From an uncultured Bacteroidales bacterium (GTDB taxonomy: Bacteria > Bacteroidota > Bacteroidia > Bacteroidales > Paludibacteraceae), in assembly GCA_946184195.1 (NCBI GenBank), contig CAMHEP010000054.1, forward strand, positions 1 through 9,696: 9,696 nucleotides of DNA. Direction: 5' to 3'. Every line of letters starts with the position of its first letter. Within the stretch, counting starts at the first letter, position 1. The notes beneath the pieces were generated by a model. The model worked only from the letters and a program-made list of their open reading frames with translations, did no database searches and was not told the DNA's origin. This document shows positions 1 through 5,545 of the stretch, in pieces. Both the position numbers and the translations under genes were made by a program.

Positions 1-80
1 TCCTGCTTTATTTACATCCTATCATTCATGTTGTGCGGGTGTGTTGAATGGTGGACGGGATGGTTCGTTCATCTCCTCTC

Positions 81-124
81 CACGTCCCCGTCACGTCCCC
101 GTCACGTCCCCGTGACGTCCCCGA
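81..124. repeat. 11-bp tandem repeat at the aroC 3' end
   Basis: Four head-to-tail copies of CACGTCCCCGT start at 81, 92, 103 and 114. The first three are identical; the fourth differs at its first and last base. Read on the minus strand, the repeat encodes the last residues of chorismate synthase (DVTGT), and the TGA stop is formed at a unit junction (102-104). No terminator hairpin was found beyond it. The function is unknown; it could be a slippage-prone minisatellite. Confidence 0.9.
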
Positions 125-1133
125 AGAGATGGATTGATGGAGTGATGAATTGTATGAGTGTGAGAGCCGTCATGGCTTTGACGACGGGAACGGCACGGAC
201 GGCTACGCACACATCATGACGACCCTTATAGAGACGGCTGATGGTGGCTGTGGGTTTGAAGACACATCGAAAGACTATAGGAAGGCCGTTGCTGATACCG
301 CCCTCTATTCCTCCTGATGCAGGGCAGGGTACCTCGCCGGGATGATAGAGCTCACTGCCGCGTAGTCCTACGCCTTCAAACCCCGTGCCGTAGGCAAAAC
401 CCTTGCAGGCGTTGATACTCATGACGGCAGCCGCCAGATGACTCTGCAGCTTATCGAAGACAGGGTCACCTATTCCTACGGGCAGACCCGTCACTACGCA
501 CTCTACCACACCGCCGATACTGTCGCCTGCCTGCTGCACCTCGCTCAGCAGTGCCTCAAAGCGCTGTGGGTTTTTCTCTTCACCTATCTGTATCAGTTGC
601 GCCGCGATGGTCACCCCATGTCGAGCGAGTTCTTGTTCGGCTATACTGCCTGCCACCACACGTGCAGCCGTCTCACGGGCACTGGCTCTGCCGCCGCCTC
701 GCCAATCGCGAATACCATATTTCTGCTCATATACCCAGTCGGCATGCCCGGGACGATAAGAGTGTCGGAGCCAAGCGTAGTCTTCAGGGCGTGCGTCCTT
801 GTTACGGATGATAAAGGCGATAGGGGTACCGAGGGTGATAAGACCGGCTTCGCCTGACAGACCGCTTTGCTGACAGACCGTTTCACTGACAGACCGTTCG
901 CTTCGCTTGCTGACAGACATTACTCCTGAAAGCCATTCTACCTCATCTTGTTCACGCAGGGCACGTGTAGACACGCCGGGCAACGCCCCTCCCTGACGGG
1001 CAACGAGCGCCTCACGGATGATATCCAAATCGATGGGTATGCCGGCAGGTACACCGTCCAACACCCCGCCAATAGCGGGACCATGTGATTCGCCGAAACC
1101 GGTAAATGTCCAATGTTCTCCAAATGTGTTCAT
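102..1133 (-). CDS. aroC: Chorismate synthase, compact, with a repeat-derived insertion
   Basis: Converts 5-enolpyruvylshikimate-3-phosphate to chorismate using reduced FMN, the last shikimate-pathway step, in the cytoplasm. Family motifs visible in the 343-residue product are FGESHG (13-18), RPGHAD (127-132), KYGIRDWRGGGRASARET (138-155), MSINACKG (238-245) and KGRHDVCV (303-310). The ATG at 1133 puts FGESHG at the expected distance from the N-terminus. Three oddities are visible. Residues about 73-99 form an insertion coded by a 16-nt repeat between LSGV and TLGTPI, where relatives have only a few residues. The stretch after IQIG (about 181-205) and the one before KGRHD are shorter than usual. 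The normally conserved RRRPG reads ARQGG (46-50). The C-terminus runs into an 11-bp repeat. Transcribed divergently from the esterase gene. The family call is secure; full activity is an inference. Confidence 0.95.
   Translation of the reverse strand: MNTFGEHWTFTGFGESHGPAIGGVLDGVPAGIPIDLDIIREALVARQGGALPGVSTRALREQDEVEWLSGVMSVSKRSERSVSETVCQQSGLSGEAGLITLGTPIAFIIRNKDARPEDYAWLRHSYRPGHADWVYEQKYGIRDWRGGGRASARETAARVVAGSIAEQELARHGVTIAAQLIQIGEEKNPQRFEALLSEVQQAGDSIGGVVECVVTGLPVGIGDPVFDKLQSHLAAAVMSINACKGFAYGTGFEGVGLRGSELYHPGEVPCPASGGIEGGISNGLPIVFRCVFKPTATISRLYKGRHDVCVAVRAVPVVKAMTALTLIQFITPSIHLFGDVTGT
841..920. repeat. 16-nt imperfect tandem repeat inside aroC
   Basis: Copies of CTGACAGACCG begin at 854, 870 and 886, and a partial copy CTGACAGAC begins at 910. 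The spacing is 16, 16 and 24 nt. A fragment, AGACCGGCTTCGC, precedes the array at 841. The array lies in frame within aroC and codes for a Ser/Val/Glu-rich loop. Because 16 is not a multiple of three, successive copies are read in different frames, which gives a non-repetitive peptide without stops. Confidence 0.85.
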
Positions 1134-1158
1134 GATTTATAGCGGCATACGATGTTTA

Positions 1159-1172
1159 ATTACGAAGTACGA
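1159..1172. repeat. Two ATTACGA-type heptamers in the aroC leader
   Basis: ATTACGA followed by AGTACGA lies 26 bases upstream of the aroC start codon, in its predicted untranslated leader. The same heptamer family recurs at 2144-2171. Such TTACGAA tracts fit Bacteroidales intergenic DNA. No function is assigned. Confidence 0.55.
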
Positions 1173-1184
1173 ATGTTCCCTCAC

Positions 1185-1199
1185 ACTCGCAAAGCGAGT
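1185..1199. other. Small hairpin in the aroC leader
   Basis: ACTCGC and GCGAGT form a perfect 6-bp stem around the loop AAA. It falls in the predicted roughly 100-nt leader of aroC, between its promoter and start codon. There is no U-run in the aroC direction, so it is not a typical intrinsic terminator. It may affect leader stability or translation; that is inference. Confidence 0.45.
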
Positions 1200-1238
1200 C
1201 CTTTTAAGTGAGCCGCTTCCGACGAGGCGAACGCGAGG

Positions 1239-1269
1239 CAAAGGTAGTGCTTTTTTTTCATTCCTGCAA
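1239..1269 (-). promoter_or_regulatory. Bacteroidetes-type promoter for aroC
   Basis: On the minus strand, TTG (1267-1269) is followed by 20 bases and then TACCTTTG (1239-1246). This matches the Bacteroidetes -33 TTTG / -7 TAnnTTTG pattern. Transcription would start near 1232 and leave a leader of about 100 nt before the aroC ATG at 1133. An A-rich tract fills the spacer. Confidence 0.7.
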
Positions 1270-1276
1270 CATTTTC

Positions 1277-1307
1277 TTGCATATATCGAAATTATTTTGT
1301 ACCTTTG
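1277..1307 (+). promoter_or_regulatory. Bacteroidetes-type promoter for the esterase and downstream genes
   Basis: TTG (1277-1279), a 20-base AT-rich spacer, then TACCTTTG (1300-1307), followed 29 bases later by the ATG at 1337. It has the same spacing and the same -7 sequence as the aroC promoter on the other strand. It is the only clear match to this promoter pattern that I found ahead of the plus-strand genes, so it may serve all eight. Confidence 0.75.
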
Positions 1308-1336
1308 CGGTCTAATTTTAGTAAACTTGAGTAACT

Positions 1337-2137
1337 ATGCGAAAATTTATCTATGCTATGATGGCAATTGCAGCAGTGGTCATGATGACGTCTGCATCGA
1401 AGAGACCTGTTACCCTCTTTATGGTGGGCGACAGTACTATGGCTGATAAGGAAGAGTTGGAGGCAAGCCCCGAACGTGGCTGGGGGCAACTGTTCCCGAC
1501 TTTCCTTCAGGGGAATATCGTGCTCCAAAACCATGCCCGCAACGGGCGCAGCACCAAGAGTTTTATTGCGCAAGGTCGATGGAACGAGGTAATGAACCGT
1601 GCTCAGAAAGGAGATATTGTCATTATCCAGTTCGGTCATAACGATGCCAAGCAGTCGGACTCGCTCCGTTATGCGCCGGTTGACCAATACGAGGAGAATC
1701 TGATGTTCATGATTAAGCAGGCTCAGAAAAAGAAGATGCATGTCATCCTGTGCACCTCCATCTGCCGCCGTAAGTTCAATAAGGTGGGACAGTTCGTGGA
1801 GAACCATCACGGTGCCTATACCGAGGCTGCGCGTCGTGTGGCACGCCGTATGGATGTACCTTTGCTCGACCTCGAGAAATCGACCGCTCTCTGGCTCAAG
1901 GGACTGGGTGATGAAGCATCGAAAGCCTATTTCATGAATGTGGCTCCCGGTGAATGCACGAAGTTTCCCGACGGTAAGGTGGATAATACGCACTTGCGTG
2001 AGAACGGTGCCTTGGTAGTGGCTAAGATGGCAGCTGAACAGATTAAGGCACTCGATCTCAAGTGGTTCCGCGATTATATCGCTATTCCGGAGCATCTCAC
2101 GCCGGTATATTCGACTCCCTGCGGAATAGAGAAGTAA
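1337..2137 (+). CDS. SGNH/GDSL esterase, rhamnogalacturonan acetylesterase-like (CE12 type)
   Basis: Predicted secreted or periplasmic deacetylase acting on acetylated plant or host polysaccharide. The 266-residue product has an N-terminal signal peptide (about 1-20) and then the four SGNH blocks: GDST (31-34) with nucleophile Ser33, NGRST (69-73) with the block II Gly, GHND (100-103) with the block III Asn, and DNTHL (216-220) with the catalytic Asp and His. The GDST and DxTHL spacing is that of CE12 rhamnogalacturonan acetylesterases. The length suits a single-domain enzyme. No Shine-Dalgarno is visible, as is usual for Bacteroidetes. It is the first gene after the divergent promoter region. 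The exact substrate cannot be told from sequence; xylan or other acetyl esters are possible. Confidence 0.88.
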   Translation: MRKFIYAMMAIAAVVMMTSASKRPVTLFMVGDSTMADKEELEASPERGWGQLFPTFLQGNIVLQNHARNGRSTKSFIAQGRWNEVMNRAQKGDIVIIQFGHNDAKQSDSLRYAPVDQYEENLMFMIKQAQKKKMHVILCTSICRRKFNKVGQFVENHHGAYTEAARRVARRMDVPLLDLEKSTALWLKGLGDEASKAYFMNVAPGECTKFPDGKVDNTHLRENGALVVAKMAAEQIKALDLKWFRDYIAIPEHLTPVYSTPCGIEK

Positions 2138-2143
2138 TGGTTA

Positions 2144-2171
2144 ATTACGAATGACGGATTACGAATAACCA
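2144..2171. repeat. ATTACGA heptamer tract between the esterase and PCMD-like genes
   Basis: Four consecutive 7-mers, ATTACGA, ATGACGG, ATTACGA and ATAACCA, fill the 38-nt gap between two plus-strand genes and end 4 bases before the next ATG. The tract is flanked by GGTTA (2139-2143) and TAACC (2166-2170), which could close a small stem. Confidence 0.7.
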
Positions 2172-2175
2172 ATTG

Positions 2176-3132
2176 ATGAAACGATACATATATATATTAA
2201 CTCTTTTGTTAGCACTGCCTGCGGGTGTTTGTGCGGAACGCATAGAGCCTGTGCCCTATGGGGACATGGAGTCGTGGTGTGTGCGACAAATCACCGAGTC
2301 CAAACTCATTGGCGGCAAGACGCGTACTCTCTATGCCTTGGACAAGACGGATACTATACGCGGTAATGTGCCGTATACCTACGGACGCAACGGTAACCCA
2401 TGGTCCATGAGTGATGCCTATGCTGTGGTATCGGGTATACACAAGGCTGCAGGAACCATCTCGCCGGAAAAACGTGGTAAAGGTACTTGCTGCCGTATGG
2501 ATGTGAAGATGTTGGAGGTCTCTGTGTTCGGTTTTATAGACATCCATGTCTTAGTGAACGGAACCATCTTCTGGGGACGTACCATCGAACCAGTGCGAAC
2601 CGCCAAAGACCCGTATTCGAATATAGACTTCGGCGTACCGTTTACGACGCGTCCTACCGCTCTCATGCTGGACTATAAGTGCATCGTCTCGCCCGAGCAA
2701 TGGATATGGCGTGCAACAGGACTCACTCCCTCCAAGAAGATTGAGGGACACGACGAATGTGAAATCTATCTGCTGCTGCAAAAACGTTGGGAAGACGGTG
2801 AAGGCAAGATACATGCCTTGCGTGTGGGCACTGCCTACAAACGTATCGGCGATTCGCATACGGAGTGGGAGAACGGATACCGTATCCCCGTGCACTATGG
2901 GGACATTACCCGTCGGGCAGACTACAAGGACTATATGGGATTAGGTAACCGAATGCGCGCGATGAATTCGCACGGTAAGATTACTCCTATCGAGGAGGAG
3001 GGCTGGGCAGCGCCCGATGAGACACCCACCCATGCCATCCTCATGATTACCTCCGGTAGTTATCCCGCTTTCTATGGACACGAGGGGAATGTGATGTGGG
3101 TCGATAATGTGAGCCTCGTTTACGAAGACTGA
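2176..3132 (+). CDS. Exported PCMD-domain-like protein
   Basis: Probable secreted, carbohydrate-associated protein of 318 residues. A signal peptide is visible (about 1-20, ending VCA before ER). The rest looks like a beta-rich domain. GDMESW (29-34), DFGVPFTTRPTALMLDYK (151-168), an acidic strand around DECEIYLLL (193-201) and a C-terminal stretch with ITSGS (291-295) and VDNVSLVY (309-316) fit the layout of the Bacteroidetes PCMD family (putative carbohydrate metabolism domain). That match is from memory of the family, not a search. The start is set at the ATG at 2176; the TTG at 2173 directly before it is less likely. It ends 2 bases before the glycosyltransferase start, so the two are probably co-transcribed. 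No catalytic residues can be named. Confidence 0.6.
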   Translation: MKRYIYILTLLLALPAGVCAERIEPVPYGDMESWCVRQITESKLIGGKTRTLYALDKTDTIRGNVPYTYGRNGNPWSMSDAYAVVSGIHKAAGTISPEKRGKGTCCRMDVKMLEVSVFGFIDIHVLVNGTIFWGRTIEPVRTAKDPYSNIDFGVPFTTRPTALMLDYKCIVSPEQWIWRATGLTPSKKIEGHDECEIYLLLQKRWEDGEGKIHALRVGTAYKRIGDSHTEWENGYRIPVHYGDITRRADYKDYMGLGNRMRAMNSHGKITPIEEEGWAAPDETPTHAILMITSGSYPAFYGHEGNVMWVDNVSLVYED

Positions 3133-3134
3133 GA

Positions 3135-4292
3135 ATGAATAGTTGGTTAGTCGACATATCGCTATTGGACATCTGCCTGCTCTCCGTGTTGGGAGCGGCT
3201 TTCCTCTTTCAACTGTATTTCTACTGCCGTTATATCCTCTCTGTCCCCATCCATGAACATATGCGACAGAAGCATTTGTCGGCACAGAAGGACGAGGACT
3301 TGCCGGGAGTGAGCATACTGGTGTGTGCACATAATGAACAGGTCAATATATCGTCCTATCTACATACGTTGCTCGGTCAGGATTATCCCCGTTTCGAGGT
3401 GATAGTGGTGAATGACAGTTCGGAGGACCGGACGCAGGCGGTGCTGGATGCGTATGCTCAGTCTGACCCAAGGCTGCACCTCACCTTCATTCCCAAGGAT
3501 GCCCGAGTGGGGTCGAATAAGAAACTGGGTCTTACCCTTGCTGCCAAGGCGGCACAGTATGAGTTGCTGCTGCTGACGGATGCTGATTGCCGACCGATGA
3601 GCAGGCAATGGATACGCTCTATGGTGAGCGGGCTGCAGCCGGATAAAGATATTGTTCTCGGGTACGGCGGTTATTTTGTGGCTCATGGTCCGCTCAACGG
3701 GATGATCCGATTGGACACCCTCTTTAACGGACTGCATTATATGGGAGCAGCCATCACCTCACGACCCTATATGGGCGTGGGACGCAATTTGCTCTATCGC
3801 AAAGAGTTCTTTTTCTCCTCCGGAGGTTTCACGGCGCAGATGAATAAGCGCGCAGGAGACGATGACCTATTTATCAATCATGTTGCTACGCATCGCAACA
3901 CGGCGGTGGTGGCATGCAAGAGCAGTGTCACGTGGTCACCCATGAAGAAGTCATTCCGTGAATGGTTTATGCAGAAAAGGCGTCATCTCGGTGTCTCGAC
4001 CGACTATCGTACATTGTCCAAACTGCATCTGTTGTCGGAACCCCTCTCGCGCGGACTATTCTATGCCGCGTTGATTTTGACAGCTATCTTATGCCCCTTG
4101 CCTTGGGTAGGTGTGGCAATGGCGCTATTTGCTATTCGTCTGATAGGGCAGTTTGTGCTGCTCAATACAGCCTCGAGGATGCTGGGACAGGGACATATCA
4201 CCGTACCGATGATGGTGTGGGATATACTCTTACCCCTCCTGACACTATACATCATGCTAACAAACAAACTCTATAAAACCAATCGTTGGTAA
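3135..4292 (+). CDS. Membrane-bound family 2 glycosyltransferase
   Basis: Transfers a sugar from a nucleotide-sugar donor, probably to a lipid-linked or growing envelope glycan at the inner membrane. The 385-residue product has an N-terminal membrane segment (about 10-35), a GT-A domain opening with VSILVCAHNE (59-68), VVNDSSED (91-98), a metal-binding TDAD (148-151), an acceptor/catalytic GDDD (241-244) and QKRRH (280-284), a variant of the QxxRW motif. At least two hydrophobic segments close the protein (about 308-345 and 358-378). This is the usual architecture of processive or polyisoprenyl-type GT2 enzymes. The gene starts 2 bases after its upstream neighbour. A small inverted repeat, ACCAA-TCG-TTGGT (4278-4290), overlaps the stop region. 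The sugar and acceptor are unknown. Confidence 0.9.
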   Translation: MNSWLVDISLLDICLLSVLGAAFLFQLYFYCRYILSVPIHEHMRQKHLSAQKDEDLPGVSILVCAHNEQVNISSYLHTLLGQDYPRFEVIVVNDSSEDRTQAVLDAYAQSDPRLHLTFIPKDARVGSNKKLGLTLAAKAAQYELLLLTDADCRPMSRQWIRSMVSGLQPDKDIVLGYGGYFVAHGPLNGMIRLDTLFNGLHYMGAAITSRPYMGVGRNLLYRKEFFFSSGGFTAQMNKRAGDDDLFINHVATHRNTAVVACKSSVTWSPMKKSFREWFMQKRRHLGVSTDYRTLSKLHLLSEPLSRGLFYAALILTAILCPLPWVGVAMALFAIRLIGQFVLLNTASRMLGQGHITVPMMVWDILLPLLTLYIMLTNKLYKTNRW

Positions 4293-4299
4293 TCGCACT

Positions 4300-4605
4300 A
4301 TGGAAGAACAGAAACTAAACATCAACCTCACCCCCGAAATGGCGGAAGGTACTTATGCCAATCTGGCAATCATCGCTCACTCCTCGTCGGAGTTTATTGT
4401 CGACTTCATACGTATGATGCCCGGACTGAAGGATGCTCAGGTGAAATCCCGTATCATCCTCACTCCCGAACATGCCAAGAAACTGCTTTTCGCGCTGCAA
4501 GACAATATCGGTAAGTACGAGAAACAATTCGGCAAAATCCAACTTTCCGGCTCACCTGCTCCGGGAAGCACTATCCCTATGTCATTCGGCGGCGGTGAGG
4601 CATAA
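4300..4605 (+). CDS. DUF3467 family protein
   Basis: Small cytoplasmic protein of 101 residues with no signal or membrane segment. LNINLTPEMAEGTYANLAII (6-25), the HSSSEFIVDF stretch and the ILTPEHAKKLL stretch are typical of DUF3467, a family common in Bacteroidetes with no assigned reaction. The C-terminal tail is Gly/Ser/Pro-rich and probably disordered. It starts 7 bases after the glycosyltransferase gene, so it is probably translated from the same message. Its function is unknown. Confidence 0.88.
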   Translation: MEEQKLNINLTPEMAEGTYANLAIIAHSSSEFIVDFIRMMPGLKDAQVKSRIILTPEHAKKLLFALQDNIGKYEKQFGKIQLSGSPAPGSTIPMSFGGGEA

Positions 4606-4663
4606 CGGAAATATCTTATGTCACTATAATACTGAAGTATAACCATGAAAAAACAGAACAATT

Positions 4664-5539
4664 ATGAAAACATTCCCTGCATCCCAACTGATTATTAATG
4701 CAGATGGTAGTGCATTCCACCTGCATCTCAAACCCGAGTTCTTGGCAGATAAGATTATCCTAGTAGGAGATCAGGACCGTGTCAATATGGTAGCCTCCTT
4801 CTTTGACGAAGGTTCCATTGAATGCGATGTGCAAAGTCGTGAGTTCCATACTATCACCGGTCGTTTCCAAGGCAAGCGTATCTCGTGTATATCGACGGGT
4901 ATCGGTACCGACAACTGCGATATCGTCATGAACGAGATAGATGCCCTTGCCAACATTGATTTCGCAACGCGTCAAGAGAAGGCGGTGAAACGCTCTCTTG
5001 AGATTGTGCGTATCGGTACCTGTGGCGGTATGCAGGAAGATATACCTCTGGGAACCTTCCTCGTCAGCCAAAAGTCTATCGGTTTTGACGGCGTGCTGGC
5101 ATTCTATCACGACCGTGATAAGATAGCAGACCTCGGCTTTGAGAAAGCTTTCGTGGACTATGTGGGCTATCCCAAGAAAGCCGCAGTCCCTTATGTCGTT
5201 GCCGCAAACGCCGAGTTGGTAGACCGTGTGGCTAAGGACGATATGATGCGTGGTTGCACCATCGCTGCCAACGGTTTCTACGGACCGCAAGGACGCGTGC
5301 TCCGTGTAGACCTTGCTGTACCCGATATCAACGAGAAGATTACCTCTTTCCGCTATGAGGGACAACGCATCACCAACTACGAGATGGAGGGTTCGTGTAT
5401 AGCCGGTTTGGCTCTCCACATGGGACACAAGGCCATGACCGTTTGCTGCGTGATAGCACAACGCAAGGCGGAGGCTGCTAACACAGACTACAAACCCCGT
5501 ATCAAGGAGTTAGTACATACTGTACTTGAACGTATTTAA
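4664..5539 (+). CDS. Nucleoside phosphorylase (uridine phosphorylase-like)
   Basis: Cytoplasmic enzyme cleaving nucleosides with phosphate to a free base and (deoxy)ribose-1-phosphate, for salvage. The 291-residue product carries the PNP/UDP family signatures: GDQDR (35-39, phosphate-binding Arg), TGIGTDN (78-84), IGTCGG (117-122), ANGFYGPQGR (202-211, base-binding region) and NYEMEGS (238-244, the Glu-Met-Glu ribose-binding motif). This is the form common in Bacteroidetes and closest in style to uridine phosphorylase, but base specificity cannot be fixed from sequence. It starts 58 bases after the DUF3467 gene. That gap holds an interrupted palindrome ATACT-GA-AGTAT (4629-4640) and an ATG at 4645 that opens a 17-codon reading frame overlapping this start in another frame. 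It is followed 6 bases later by the DPP III gene. Confidence 0.9.
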   Translation: MKTFPASQLIINADGSAFHLHLKPEFLADKIILVGDQDRVNMVASFFDEGSIECDVQSREFHTITGRFQGKRISCISTGIGTDNCDIVMNEIDALANIDFATRQEKAVKRSLEIVRIGTCGGMQEDIPLGTFLVSQKSIGFDGVLAFYHDRDKIADLGFEKAFVDYVGYPKKAAVPYVVAANAELVDRVAKDDMMRGCTIAANGFYGPQGRVLRVDLAVPDINEKITSFRYEGQRITNYEMEGSCIAGLALHMGHKAMTVCCVIAQRKAEAANTDYKPRIKELVHTVLERI

Positions 5540-5545
5540 TAGATA

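Noticed and set aside
81..124. CRISPR array
   Set aside because: The 11-bp units are contiguous with no spacers and no cas genes are nearby; it is a simple tandem repeat.
28..219. Short plus-strand gene at the left end
   Set aside because: Its 63 codons run through the tandem repeat and into the antisense of aroC, with no recognisable protein features.
438..857. Plus-strand open frame of 139 codons within aroC
   Set aside because: It lies antisense to conserved chorismate synthase motifs and resembles no known protein.
1292..2095. Minus-strand open frame of 267 codons opposite the esterase
   Set aside because: It covers the esterase almost end to end and would begin and end without any fitting promoter; the SGNH motifs on the plus strand decide the coding strand.
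4278..4290. Terminator after the first glycosyltransferase
   Set aside because: A 5-bp stem with no U-run and a gene starting 7 bases after the stop; read-through is more likely.
4760..5461. Minus-strand open frame of 233 codons opposite the nucleoside phosphorylase
   Set aside because: A shadow of a gene whose family motifs are complete on the plus strand.
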